Assembly: GCA_025667525.1 (NCBI GenBank)
Contig: CM046882.1
Span: forward strand, 210,784,592 to 210,848,591
DNA: 64,000 nt
Origin: Glebionis coronaria
Lineage: Eukaryota > Streptophyta > Magnoliopsida > Asterales > Asteraceae
Direction of reading: 5' to 3'
Shown: piece by piece, positions 25,845 through 39,561 of the stretch
Position numbering within the stretch: the stretch's first letter is position 1
Layout of the letters: each line of letters starts with the position of its first letter
Translations under genes and position numbers: made by a program
Notes under the pieces: model-generated
The model's database searches: none
Told to the model about the DNA's origin: nothing
Seen by the model: the letters and a program-made list of their open reading frames with translations, nothing else

Positions 25845-28800
25845 TGTAACACCCCCAAATTTATACAACTCAATACAGCGGAAGACTAGTTGGTGTTACG
25901 GGATAGCACATTACTCACATCATAGACAACGCATAAAAATCGCGTCGTTTATTAATAAAGCATTTCCATTCATAAATATCAAAGTTACATCGGTCCCAAG
26001 TCATTATATTTCATACAAAGTTTTACAAAGTATTTGAATGGAAAATATTGTTTAAGTGCGGGCCATGAATTCTTGTCGTCTTCCCGAGAATTACCTTCAA
26101 GTACCTGAGATAAAACATGTTAAAAGAAAAGGTCAGCGATAACGCCGAGTGAATTCATAGAGTTTAATAAATTCCATCAATATAACTTTGGTATAAAATT
26201 AGTACCAAAAATCAATTCGTACAAATCATTGTAATAGGCCGTAAAATAGCCAAAATCATTTTATACAAATCTTTGTAATAGGCCATAAAATAGCCAAAGT
26301 CATTTTATATAAATCCTTATCGAAAATCATAGTATAGGCATTTGCCTTAAAAATTATTATACGAGCCAATGTCGTAAAAACATCATACAATACGTCTTAT
26401 GACGTTGTATGAAAATTAAAAACCGTTATATGAATATGGTTACGAAAACCAAAACACAAACATAATATCAATAGTATGACCCAGTATTGCTAGTCAGGCA
26501 ATACATCGTAATTCGAAGCGTCTAATAGTATTTCGTTAGTTTTGGATTATTATAAGCCGCATGACATTGTTACCTTACTAAACCAAAACGGGTAGCTAAC
26601 CCGATACCAATTTCGCCCATCTAAAGTAGCGTGTCGTCACAAAGGTCACGCTATGGAAATCTTCTCATACATAAATTCGCTTACCAATCAATGTGGCACG
26701 ACGGGGATCAACCGTCAAGGCGCGAACTGGGGTGATCGTCCCCAAATAGTACTATTAAATGCATAAGCGTCTACCAACTCCCGGTAGTTCACAATTCATG
26801 CTAATGGGACTTTTAGTGACATAACCTAACTTTAATAATCCATTTAATTTCATTTATCGGGTCCTTTAATCATTTATCGGGTCATACAATCGGGTCATTC
26901 AATCATTCGGGTCCAAGATCAATAAACAAACAATCGGGACAAATGGTGTCCTATTTTTATAAAATCTAGCATGTTATCTCCCTCGCGGGTTTATAAAACA
27001 TTTATAAAAAACATTTAAAAGAGTGCGAGGCTATGAACTCACGTTGATATGGGAAGGCGGGTTATCGGCAATTCGGTCGTACGGTACGTGCTTCAATCAC
27101 GGAAACCTAGACAAATAATACTCGTCTTAGACTCATGTCCAATGACTTTATAAAAATAACAATTATGTATACATATGATGATTATATATAATATGATGAT
27201 CAAGTGGGTTTATACATCCTTGTTTACTCAATTTAGTGTTTACGTCTTGGTAATGTCTTACTAGTTCACTAGTTTTACCAATTTATCTATTTTAAGTCCA
27301 TTAAGTCTTTTATAAGTTCTTTAACTTGTTTTTACCCATTTTATACCTATATTATCAGTATATATACTTTTCATGTTGGGCCCAAATGGGTTAAGCCCAA
27401 TAAGTTCTTTTTACAAGTTTTTATCTTATTAAGTCCAATTATTAGTCCAATATGTTTAGTTAGCTCGTAAATGTCCGTAATTCTTATAGTTCGGGTTTTA
27501 TTGGTTTTTACTTGTATTAGTTACTTATACATCAGTATATTACTTTTATAAACTTTACATTAGACGGGTTTGGTCGTCTAGGTTTTATTTGGCGAAAAAC
27601 GTTAATTTTACGGCGATAGCCGAAAAAGTCGTAAAAATCAAGTTTATAGTTTTTATTACTTATAAATATTATTTTACCACCATTTATATAATTTACCCAT
27701 TTAATTAACTTTTTATACATTTATATAAATAAGTTTTATAAGTTAGTGGGTTTATATTTTTACATTTTATACATTATAATGTGAGTGCTTATATAATAAT
27801 AATAAACATTATTTCCAAAATCTGATTTTTAACTTCATGTTCACCATTTTTACCATATCTAGAGTTCTATAATGACTTAGAAGCTCATTTTTGGATGAAA
27901 TGTTCTTCATAATATGTGCTACATATAACTTAGCTATAGCTACTGCCCATTTTGAGTTTAAGTTGCCTTAACAGACCCTACAAAACGGCTTATTCAGATT
28001 ACACCACCTAACTTGTTTTGATCATATCTCACTCATTATTTTGATTCCATTGCATGGCCAACTCTCACATGTGTATAACATCATCTACTTACTGTAAATG
28101 GATCAAACCATGCAATTTTATCAGTTCATCTTTTAGTTATCTACTGTGTTTATACAGCCAACTAAATAGTCAAGATTTTAGCTTCATTTCTTATAGTTAT
28201 CATCATTTTTAAGCATATTTATCAACACTTGATCCCCACACAACATTTTTATCATCATATATACATCATATACATATACAAAATGAAATAAAATACATTT
28301 GTTCTTTACAAAATAACAAGAGAAAAATGGAGAGGGTGATCTTCTTTACCAACCAAGTGGATTTCTTGTTTTAGGAAGACAAGAACTTGATGAACACAAC
28401 AAGTATCTCCAAGACCATCAAATATCAAGAACATAGGTTGGAAAATCAGCCCTAGGAAACAAGAAAATCACCTCCAAAGTTGTTAATATGGCCACCAAAT
28501 GATCAAGGCTTCAAGAGAACTCCTTAATAGAGCTAGTAAACATGTTGTTCATGGCTAGAAGAGATCAAATGGGGTGTTTGTTGGTTTATTTGGGACGGCA
28601 AGAAGAGTGGTTTTGAGAGAGTTGTTGGTGTTGATTGCATGTAAGAATGATGGAAATGAAAACAAGTTTCTAGTTTAGCTAGTTAGTGGTAAAGTTAGTG
28701 CTTAAAGTGTAAGCTAAGCTTACACTTGTTATGTGTTAGCTTAACTTGATGCCACCTTAGTGTGTGGTGTCAAGTGTGCCATCCATAATAAGCTAGTGGG

Positions 28801-29330
28801 GTGGGACAAAGTGTTTTGTCCCATCTCACTATTTTACGGGTATTTCTCGATTCTAGTTTTCTCGATTTGCGTGCCCTCGGGACGTTTTACGAAAAACGTT
28901 TATATAAATTATGAATCAACGTCATAAAATGAATCCAATAAAAATTGTTTCATCAAAAATGGAGTTCGAAAACGTAAATACGTAATCCTAAGGTTTCCGG
29001 TTTAGTCGTAAAGGACGTTAAAATAAAATCGTAAGTCCTTATCTCTTCTCGTAAATTTGTGAGTTTGTGAACTAACACAAATTTAAAACTCCAAAATAAT
29101 ATTTACGGATAAATTTATTTTCTGAAATGTCGGACTGTCACCAAAGACGGTGTATGTAAACGTAAGCACGTAACGTTGAATCCTCCGGTTTAGACGTAGT
29201 CGATGCTACTCCAAGACGTAAATCCAAATTTCTTCCCAAAAATAAGTGAGTTCATATTGTATCATTAAAATAATATTTTCAAATAATATTGGAGAATAAA
29301 ATATTGACCATAAAATGACGGATTGTCACA
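25845..29330 (-). repeat. E3 3' LTR (3486 bp)
   Basis: Near-identical over its length to 50876-54361. It differs from the E2 LTRs by more numerous substitutions and by blocks such as the zone around 28300-28800, so E3 is a sister sublineage rather than a copy of E2. The conserved hairpin/GTGAGT module is at 26978-27042. Confidence 0.96.
26978..27042 (-). promoter_or_regulatory. Conserved LTR inverted-repeat / GTGAGT module, E3 3' LTR
   Basis: cctcgcgggtttataaaac, loop, gcgaggctatgaactcac: same arms and spacing as in E2. The right-hand E3 LTR copy at 52009-52073 has actccc instead of actcac, losing the GTGAGT core. Confidence 0.55.
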
Positions 29331-32300
29331 GCATTTACCCCTAAACAGGATCTTTGTCCTCAAAGATCATCTTACCTTACTACTCGCTTCTAATAGAGTT
29401 AAAGCCATGTGGGTATTTCCTCCACATCCGGTCTTTTCTCACAAGTGTAATCCATTATAATACGCGAGTTTCATCAAACATAACTACGGGAATAAGATCA
29501 GGCTAAATGTTGACTTACTTTCTCTATCCATGATGTTCATGGGTTTCTGATGAATGCAACTTTTCACTGATCTAAGCTCTACTAAGAATAATCAGATTTC
29601 CACTTGATAGATATTCCATCAAGTTCGATTTACGAAACATAATTCACGCAGTTCTTGAAGTCCTAGGGTAGATCCAGCTTATATGCCTTTCAATCCCAAT
29701 CTTTTTGCATCATCTCTATGGTCCCATACAACGGGGACTTATATCCCATGATTTGTCAGATCATGAAGTCATTTTTCCAAGTTTAAAAATTGTGGCATAA
29801 CTTCGCTACCCATTTGGCACTTCAAGATCTACATTTCATATTCACATAACCTCTTGCCTACTACCGGTTGTCAATATTCAAATCCTAATTTCAACAATCA
29901 TTTTAGATCTCGCGGGTCGGGTATTTTGCAAGGATAGGTTCGCCATCATAGGAAACCTTAAACTTAAAAGACATGTCCAACTCACAGTGGGTGTATGTCG
30001 GGTTTCTTCATCTCAACTCTTGCTTACAGATGCTCTAATATTTGGATCCTAACAAGATTCGATCTCGATCCTAATACGATAATTATCAATGATAATCTCT
30101 TCAAAGGAAAACGATTATACGGTTCATTACCAAAGGTCAATCATTCAAACACAAAACAGCACTTATATTACCTTGTATCGTTACTTTACCTCGTCCCTTC
30201 GACTTGGGGTGGTACATAGTACTCTCATCAAGGTTCGTTCTCAATGATTTCTGAGTAAATCTCTAGAAAGTCGATGCGAAGCAGGGATCTTGATATAGAT
30301 GATCGATACAGGCATGCTATGTTTACATAACTCTTTTTCATTTATCATTAACGAGATTGATATTAGCATATTTGGTCAGTCTGTCGACGATGACCCAAAT
30401 CGAATTAAATTCAGATGATGACCTTTGCAATAGCTAGACGTTTACTAATGTATGAGGCGATGTATGCCTTCATAGTTTGCCATCAGTACAACTTCTTCAA
30501 ACAAAGATAATTTTAGTCAAAAATGACATACATATAATAATTATACTTACAAATTCCAACATAACTATATCTCACAATCTCCATGTTTAGGCAACCACAA
30601 GTGGCCTTTAAAACATTTAACGCTATTGGCTTCTTAATTCTAATGGTTCACATTAGCCGCGAACCCCTTTTATTATCTATGTTATTCTTCTTATAAGCAT
30701 TGTTTATTTTTATATCGTTCAGCAAGTTATTTTGCACCTTCATTATTAAGGAACATGTCCTAACTGGTTCTTTATCTTTTATCGGTATCTATATTCACTT
30801 CTCATGATGATATAATTATCATGTCCACAATTCACTCAGATATTCTTTCTATATTATGCGTCCGCAATTACATTCACCTTCACCTGATGAAATAAATATC
30901 ATAACTGTATTTATTCAAAATTCTTTCTTCATATCTTCTATGTTTTAGTTTCGTCTTTACTATTATCTTTATCTGTTTTACTCAATCCGACGTCTAAAGC
31001 GTCGATATTTATTACATGTAAATTAACAATAATTATTTAATTTTTATAAAACGTAAACGTAAAAATTTTAAATGTCTTAGTTCGACCAATTATATAAAAT
31101 GTTCAAAATAAATTTGAATTTAATTAACAAGATTTTTGCTAATTTATCGAAAATAATTAAAATAATTAATAAGATCCGAAAATGTTCGAGAAATCTTTGT
31201 TTATATTTTGGTCAAAATTTTCTTAGTTGAAAAGCAACATTTGTTGTTTCAAATTTCAAGTTATGGTTTAAATGGTTTTCCTCAATCCTTTTTAAGTTAT
31301 CTGGAGGTATACACAAACATTTACCCCTAAACAGAAGTTTAGTTAAATGGTTTGTGTATAAGGGAATAATCCCTTAAAATCCTTTGTTAAAACATTTGTC
31401 AAAACATATTTTCATTTCTTTTTAGTATAACCCAAAGTCTTAAATGACTTCTAATTTTTGAAAAGTCAATTTATATTCAATTATTTATTAATCACATGGT
31501 TAAATCATGTAAAGGTTTAAGTCTTTAATCACATATCAATTATTCAAGGTTCAGGTTTTCATTGTTCGGCCAATTCAGGGCAATCTATAAATAATTATTA
31601 ACTCATTCTTATTCTTATAAATAAACAAATAAATGGTCTTTAATGATCACGAGCATGAATTTATTAAATTACAGCCTTCACACATGATTCACCAAATTTA
31701 TGAATGCTACATGTGTATTAGTCAATCCAAACGACATCACGTGAAACTCATAATGTTCATCACAAGTTTTGGATGTAATGATTGGAATAGATACTCTTCT
31801 TCGCGGACGCGAAGTTGATAATAACCATGCTGAGGATCAAAAACCTTGTAAATGATCGAACAAATCTTCCATTTCGAGTTATGGATATCGTTTTCGATTG
31901 TCAATTTACTCAGTTCACAGTAATCTATAAATATAAGGAATGATAACACCATAGCTCTTCAGGATAACAGTCTTGGTATAATAAAATCTTTCTCCGACAA
32001 CTCTCTCAGTTGTACGGTAATTTCTTTAATTTAGATGGTGCTGACGTACAGTGCACAAGCCACAAGTGCAGCAACGGAAATATAATCAATACCAATTTCT
32101 ACTTGCCTTAATGGCAAAATTCTAGGTAACTTATTAACAAATACCTCCTAAAGTTTAGATAACATAAACATCTTTTAATAAATTCATATTAAGTTCTTTC
32201 TAGATTATAATATCTATAACTAGTTCATAACCATTCATGGTATAATTTTTAAGTCTAAATGCAGGATATGATCATCCATCGAGAATTATTTAGATTACTT

Positions 32301-33636
32301 TTGATAATCAACATCTTATCTTTTAGGGGATTTCTACTCGAGTTCCCATCAATAAAGACAATGTCGTCACGTCATAATCAATCAATCCATTCTACTGGCA
32401 CTATCAACTTTCCAGTTTTATTGCCGTCGATAAGATGTGAACTTCTCAAAAGACTAATAATAACTCATAATCCTTCACAAGTTCAAGGATATATGGAGAC
32501 ACAACTACCATTAAAAGAGTAAGGTCAACGCAAAATCTATGCGAAAGAATTTCAAATCAGACACAGACGAAAACATTTAATGAATATGAATATATCCCAT
32601 GTTTTCATAATTTGAGTACGCATTCGAAAGCTCCTCGGATCGTTACCCAGGTCATTCAAATGAAATCAAATCAAAAGAAATGATAGGAACGTCGATACAT
32701 CCAGTCGGATATCAACACTCGGTAATCAGATACTTTTCCTAAGAATCTCACTACGGGAGAATTGGACAAGAAAGAATTGTCAATTGTCAAATAAGACAAT
32801 TTCCACAGATGAGTAAATTCGACTCAGAAGAATAGATGTCACAGGCACATATGTAGGTGTCCCTAACACTATGTCCTAATTTTTCACTTCTTGTAGATCT
32901 CATAAAATTTATTCTTTCACAATCTTCAAAGAAAATTTAGTGCTTATACATTAGTTTTAAGGTGACTACTAATCAGTCTTGCATAGTCCATTCCAAATTG
33001 TATGTAGGCGCGCAACTATATACAATTTCAAGATTAACGATGCAATACTCAGTTCGTCAAGCTTTTATCATCATGTTTATAATAAAAACATTTTCATGCT
33101 TAATTCTTAAATAAGAATCAAAAATAAATTTACAAAGATTTTCTTTGTTATGGAAATAATTAGGTTTTCCAAAGTGTTTTATAAACAGCTTCATTTCAAT
33201 AACAATCACTTATAAATCTCACTATGAATAATCCTTATAGTGATGAAAATTCAATTTTCTCAAAGGATACCGTTTTAACTTTATAAAAATAATGTGTGAT
33301 CTGCAAAAGAGTGATGAAGAGTTGTTCACCAAGAACTTAACTACAATATGATAGGAAATGAGCTTTAGCCAAATAATCATGAGGTTCATGACTTCGATGG
33401 CACTCACGAAGAATGATTCACAACGTAACTCAAATCAAGATGAGTACTTGTTCAAGGGTTGCATCACTAATGCGATCATTAGGATGAAGCTACAAAAGAT
33501 AGATAACATCGATACATGTAGAATTTAGCAATCAAAGGTAGTCTTTTTCATCAATCACAAACAAGTCAAATTGTACCGTAACACTTTATGTGTCACTATG
33601 TCATACAATTCTCGGAACTCATCCTACCAACTGATG
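29331..33636 (-). mobile_element. E3 interior, left part (decayed pol)
   Basis: It begins gcatttacccctaaacagg, like E2. It carries minus-strand traces of integrase (about 30365-30425) and reverse transcriptase (31737-32115) and no intact ORF. It ends in tgatg (33632-33636), the left target duplication of E4. Bases 32600-33636 align with the E2 interior 23340-24355, but I see no protein homology there. Confidence 0.82.
31737..32115 (-). pseudogene. E3 reverse transcriptase remnant
   Basis: The minus-strand frame 31737-31952 contains IDYCELSKLTIEN and, downstream, GYYQLRVREEEYLFQS. These match the gypsy RT blocks IDYRELNKLT and GYHQLRVREED. The sequence between them is garbled and the catalytic YxDD block is absent. 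The fragment shares its degenerate arrangement with E1 and E2. Confidence 0.75.
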
Positions 33637-36600
33637 TGATTGTGGTAAATTACACCTTTTAGGAAAAAGGCGTAAAAGCGGTAGGTATTGAACAAATGAC
33701 TTTAGGAAAAATCAAGTGTTAATGACCCGATTAAGTTCGTTTCCCAAGGAGGTATATGTGTGTGACTAAGATGTACAAGATTTGAGATTAATATTTGGTT
33801 TAGAAGGGGATTAGAAGAGAAAATGACGAAGTCGTAAAAATAAAAATTAACTCAAAATCACTATTAGAAAGTTAAAACGTAGAACCTTAAAACTCACAAA
33901 AAATAAAAATAAATTCTAAAAATTACCAAAATTCACCAAAAATCAAAAATAATAAACTAAGATTTACCAATGATCAAAACTTTTTCAAACCTTTTAAATA
34001 ATTAAATATTCAATTTTTAAATGCTAATTAAAGCCCTAAAAATCAAATAAATTATCAAAAAGCCCAAATAAAGATTTTTCAATTGATAAACCTCTAAAAT
34101 GACCTAAATTGATTAAAAACTATTTTTAGAAATTTTAAAACTAATAAAAACTATTTAAAATGATTTAAAAACTATTAAAACTTCAAATAATTATAAAAAT
34201 TAATCTAAAAGTGATAAAATTATTCTAAAAGTTGCTAAATTCCTATTTTAATGTATTTAACCTAAGAAAAATGTAAAAAGTTGGAAAAGTGAAATTTAAA
34301 AATAATAATAAAATAATAATAAAAATCCAAAAATTATAAAAAATTCTAAAAACTTGCAAACTAGTTTATTTTAACCTAAATAATCAGAAAATGAAAGTGA
34401 AATTACCAAAATACCCCTAATGGGCCCTCAAATGGGCCAAATCCAAAAACAGTCAACACAAATGGGCTTTTGGGCCCAAAAAGTCAAACTTGGCCCAATT
34501 GACTTGGAAAAGCCCTATCTGACTTAAAATTTAACTCTAAGAACAAAACTCTAAAGGCCCAAAAGCTGAAAATGTGCTTATCACAGCTTATTGAACACAA
34601 AGCTTATTCTTATTGGGCTTTTCAGCCCATTAAGCCATAAGCTAATGCCATAAGCTCTAATTTGACACACAACCCTCTTTTTGGATGCTTAAGAGATCTG
34701 TCAAAAGAAATTTCCAATAAGCTCACTCAATAAGCCAGAAAATAGAAAAGCAAAATTCCACAAAACGACAAAATAGTCGTTTTTGAGAAATACTCAACCT
34801 CAGAAGCTGATTCAACTTGCAAAAGCTTTCAAATGGACTCAATAAGCAATATCAATCAACAAAAATCCAATAAGCTCAAGCAATAAGCCAGAATAAGCAC
34901 AAATGAACTTATGTAAAAGTCAAAGGACTTGGTTTTCTAGTCAAACCTAAAAGTCAACCACCCAAATGCTCCAGGATGAACAAATGGGTCAAAATATGAG
35001 CACCTATTACAAAAACAAAGTTGTTGCTGGTTAAAATAAGTTATTATAGCTTATTGATAAGCTGACACCAAAAATGCACTATCAGTGGCAACCAGCAGGG
35101 GAAAGGAGTTCCCACTGCTTTGACTAATTGACCAAGCTTATTTGAGAGTTCTGGTTTGATTCAATTGGAAACAAGGGCACCCTTGTGATCAGTGAACCAC
35201 AAGGAGTCAATAGCAACAATAAAATCACAAAATGATCCACACAATAAGCCACAATAAGCCAAACAGTCCACAGATATGCTCCAGATATGCAAATAAGCAG
35301 TTAAGCACTTAATAAGCAGTTTTAAGCAAAATAAGCCAGCCAAACTTAACCAGATGCACACACAAGCTATTTAAACTAACAATGAACACAAAGCAACAAG
35401 AATCAAACACTGAATCAAAGTAAATAGCAAGATCAAAGCACAAAAAGTTACTGATGAACAAAGAACAAATGTAGAAACAAGTTTGCTGATATACTTGACA
35501 CTTGATCCAATTTCAAGCCTCAAATCCTTCTACCCTGGTGTGATTAGCTATGATTTAGCACTTGTTACCCTTAACCTATGCTTAGATCTAGGTGTCCTCA
35601 AAATCCTAGCCAATTTTACCAAGTTATGAAGATTTTATAGCCAATCTATGAATCAATGTGTTTAAGACCACAAAACCTGCAAACAGATGCACAAATACTC
35701 CCAAATAACTAATACCAATACTTGCATACAACACACAAGCACTTAACAAAACTCAAATCCAACTTATGCAGTAATCTCAAACACCCTTTTAAAACTTATT
35801 TTCACAAATTTTCAAAGGATCATTAAGATTCAACCCACAAATCAGATCAATAACACCTCATAAACATCAAACCAAGCCAAATCAACAATAAACATCCACA
35901 ATAACACAGATTCAAGCACAAATCCACAAAAATCACAAATATTCAGAAACTTAAAGAGAAAATGAAAAGGGAAGAAGGTGCAAACCTCCAAGACCTACAT
36001 TCAGGCCCTGGATTGTTTGAGCTGAGGTACTAGCAAAACAAGTACCAGCTTCCAATGCTGCTAAGATGAACAAACACAAGGGTGAGATCAAATAAACAAG
36101 GTCTTTCTGATTTTTGATGCACAAGTTTTATCACTTAAAACCTTGCCTCAAAAACCTTCAAACATGTAAATGGAACTTAGATTTTAGCTTCTCAAACACC
36201 AAACTTTTATAAACAAGAACAAGATTTCTCAAAATTTCTGAAAATCAAATTTTATTTCATAAAAAGGAATTACAAAGATTAAAAGCTAAAATCTGGAACA
36301 AAAGCTCTCTCACATGTTGAGGAGTCTTTATATAGGAAAATGCCAAGGCTACACTGTTCACAAACCCTAGAAGTGAAATTCCCTAAATGCCCTAAGTCCT
36401 TCTAGACGAATCCTTGGTGTGAGCTGTTTAAAATGATCCTGGACGTTTATTTCTGCTTTGTTATGAAGCAATGATCCTTGGCTGTTGATTTGGACACGTC
36501 ACTTTGCTTGGAGGCTAAGTTGCTTGCTGATTGGTGGAAAGGGAATTGGGGGTGGGGTCCTTTGTGAGTGGGAGTGAGGGTTTTATGTGTGGGATGTGTT

Positions 36601-37391
36601 TAAGGTGAGGTGAATCAAACGTGTGCCAAGGTAATTTCATTTTACCCTTTGATTTAAGTTATGTAAAATCTGGGCTGTAAAAGGTGAATAGTACTCTTGT
36701 TTGATCCGTTTTTGTAGGGTGGAAAGGTGTTTGGCGCATTTTCAGTTTAAATGTTTCAATATGCACACATTTAGCCCTCCTCTTTCCTTTCTTTTGTCAC
36801 TTGGATGCAAACTTCTATCAGCGCCCATTTTACATGTATCAACGTTTCACCATTTGTCACTTTTGGCACAAACTTTATAAAAAGTGCTTCAAGGGTTATA
36901 TTTGACATTTTTGAATATTGCAAGGGCTGATTTTGGACAATGTTGATCTTCCAAGGTCTTCAATGTATCTTAATCTTCATGAGGGACCATTATTGATAAT
37001 TTGAAATTGTTGAGGGACTAATCTTGCCATTTCTTCAAAGTTGAAGGACCTTTTGTGTAATTTTGACAAACTTAAGGGACCAAACTTGTAATTATGAATA
37101 TACAAGGGTTTTAAGTGTCATTTCTTAAATAAATGAGGATCAATCTTGTTTGTCTTCAAGTCTTCAAGGTATTTTGTTGAGAAATCCATGATTAGGGCCC
37201 GGTTCTTTGTACGGCTTTGTTTCTCGTGTCCGTTTTTCCTTGTAACTTGTGATCTTTTGTCTTTTTCACGATATCCATACCTAAAATACACAAGTCAACA
37301 AATACAAGCATATATATGGTATTTTATGACATTTTTATGCATTTAAAGCCCGAAAAGAACGATGAGATCATGTATAAATGCCATCTCATCA
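33637..37391 (-). repeat. E4 3' LTR (3755 bp)
   Basis: Runs tgattgtggtaaattac to ccatctcatca and aligns end to end with 45963-49731. It lacks a 14-bp-scale expansion of an aataataataaa stretch present near 46640. It is rich in ataagc-like strings at 34600-35350. A TATA box matching that of the 5' LTR lies at 36327-36334. Confidence 0.96.
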
Positions 37392-37400
37392 CTCCCCCAT
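37392..37400 (-). promoter_or_regulatory. E4 polypurine tract
   Basis: Minus-strand ATGGGGGAG directly beside the 3' LTR; it would prime plus-strand DNA synthesis. Similar strings recur at 39130-39144 and 39187-39198 (see findings). Confidence 0.85.
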
Positions 37401-39561
37401 ACTAAACCATTGCCGTGCCCTCACGCAATGCTAGAATAAAGTATCTAAGCATCACCAAAGTTCAATTTTTATTAACCTTTATTGAAGAGTAAAAGACTTG
37501 CAACATACTACGATGATGTGTAAAGACATAATGTATGATTTTCATCACAAAACGTGACTTTTAGGGTCAAAGAATAGAGACAAGTAAATATCCCTTAGAG
37601 TAAACTTCGTCATCCTTGATTGTCATACATTCCATGCTAAGTGCAAAAACAAGATCATTGTTGGTACAAGTCACAATGCTAACACTACTCATACGTCCAA
37701 ATTGTGTAATACTTTTTCTCCCCGCAATCCTAGTTATTATAAAAAGAAATGGGTTACTAGCATTTTTTATCTATTTGTCATGGATCACAAGTGATTCATA
37801 TTGACTTATTTGAGTAGTTATTAGTCCGAAAGCAAAGTAGCACGATTTGATCAATAGTTAGTCGAAGGACAAAATCTTTTAAAACTGCTTCTCGTGTATC
37901 TCCTTAAGTTCATATCTTGGCATAACTCGTTTCACGATTTGAGACCTTTCTCGGACCGATATTTGGCATGTACTTCATACTTCAAATATTGGGAAGACGT
38001 TCTTGAAATTATGGTCTTCTCTTCATATATTTGGAATTTCTTCACTTGACGTTTTTTGAGAGATTCTTCATATTGGACCACCACTTCATCATTTTTATTC
38101 AATCTTTACTTTGGATTTTGATATACAACGATCCGCCTCCTTTTCGGACTTGGATATATTTATCCTCATACCTTGTTAGGGTCTTTTTGGATAGATTTTC
38201 TCCATTCTTTAGGGGAGTAATTGCTTCTCGTCGTGTGTCTCGATCCTTCATATTGATTTAGGAATAATGATACTTCACATCATCTTTGGATCTTTAGCAA
38301 AAATAGAGCTCCTCATGCCTTGTTAGGGCCTTTTTGGATAATCGCCAATCTTCGCGTCCCGCTTCAATAAGTTATGCCTTGGCTATGAACTCTATTCAAC
38401 CCGAGCAACTTTTAAACGATCTTGCGCTAGAGGCTAAGTAACCTTTCAAATCGTACGACCTTACTTATTGCAATTATGATTTATTCCTAATGCATTGATC
38501 TTATGGGAAGAAAAAGTCACAATTAAAAACATATGAGTTTTTGAAAGAACACTTTCATGTTCTACGTTTAGCATGATCACTTGTCTAACTCTATCATTTC
38601 TCGTTCTTCACTATATAAAGACCTCTAATTAAAGAGACTCGTGAATACTTAGCCATGTAAGTCAAAATTAAGCCAAATTTGGATTAGCTTTCATTAAGAC
38701 TATATCAAATCAAAGTTTTGGGTTTTCAAGCCACCTATAGGATCTTGCACTTTCTTGGACTTTTTTCAAGTTTAGAGAATGCATTTTATAGTTCCCTTGA
38801 TAAGTGACTTTCTAGAATCAATTATAGGAACTTGCGAAAAGTTCTTCTTTTTAACCCGAATGAATTAAGACTTTCGCGTTTTAAAGCTCCCTATATAAAA
38901 GTCTAGCAAAACTTGAATTGAGCGGGTTAAGGAATGTAAATGACTCCAAATGCCCATCAAGTCAAAAATTAACTCTTATTCTACCCATCGGAAAATATAC
39001 ATTCGTGTCTTAAAAACACTTATGAAAATTTAAGAAAAATTTTAAAATTTGGCCATTTTTAGCCTTATTAGCAAAACAAAAGATTGAAAATTAGAAAGCG
39101 TGAGGGCGTAGAAAAGCAAGTACCTATTCACCCCCCCTATACTAAAAGTAAACATTGTCCTCAATGTTTCGAGTCTAAAGGTGGAGCACCCCCATACTAG
39201 AGACGAAGAGTCGAATGCTTAGGGTCTAGCATGGAAAGGGTGATCAACAATATATCTAAATCCATTTATTAATTATTCCAAAAGATAATTGTTAGAACAA
39301 TAAAGGATATGTCATGGAATCGTGAAAAACTTCTTCAAACGAACGATGGAGGCTAACGTAAACGAACACGAGAGTCTTCAATCGTAGATGATGATGATGA
39401 TCTAGATAACATAATCACAAACAACCACGAGACAACGAGTTGAAAGGGTACAAGTCCCCTTATTAGTGAATAGTGAGCATAAAAGATAAGCATGGGATCT
39501 CCCCCACGAGGCACCTCGTTTTTGATTACCGAGTCATGAGCTCGACTCGACCCCCTCAATG
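37392..39561 (-). other. E4 non-coding region between integrase and 3' LTR
   Basis: About 2.2 kb downstream of pol on the minus strand. No ORF of note is present on the coding strand, and the short plus-strand frames here have no recognisable motif. Many Athila elements carry an env-like ORF at this place; none can be seen here. It contains two internal PPT-like strings near 39130 and 39187. Confidence 0.75.

Noticed and set aside
37146..37346. 66-codon ORF identical to 49486-49686
   Set aside because: Duplicate because it lies in both E4 LTRs, and antisense to the element.
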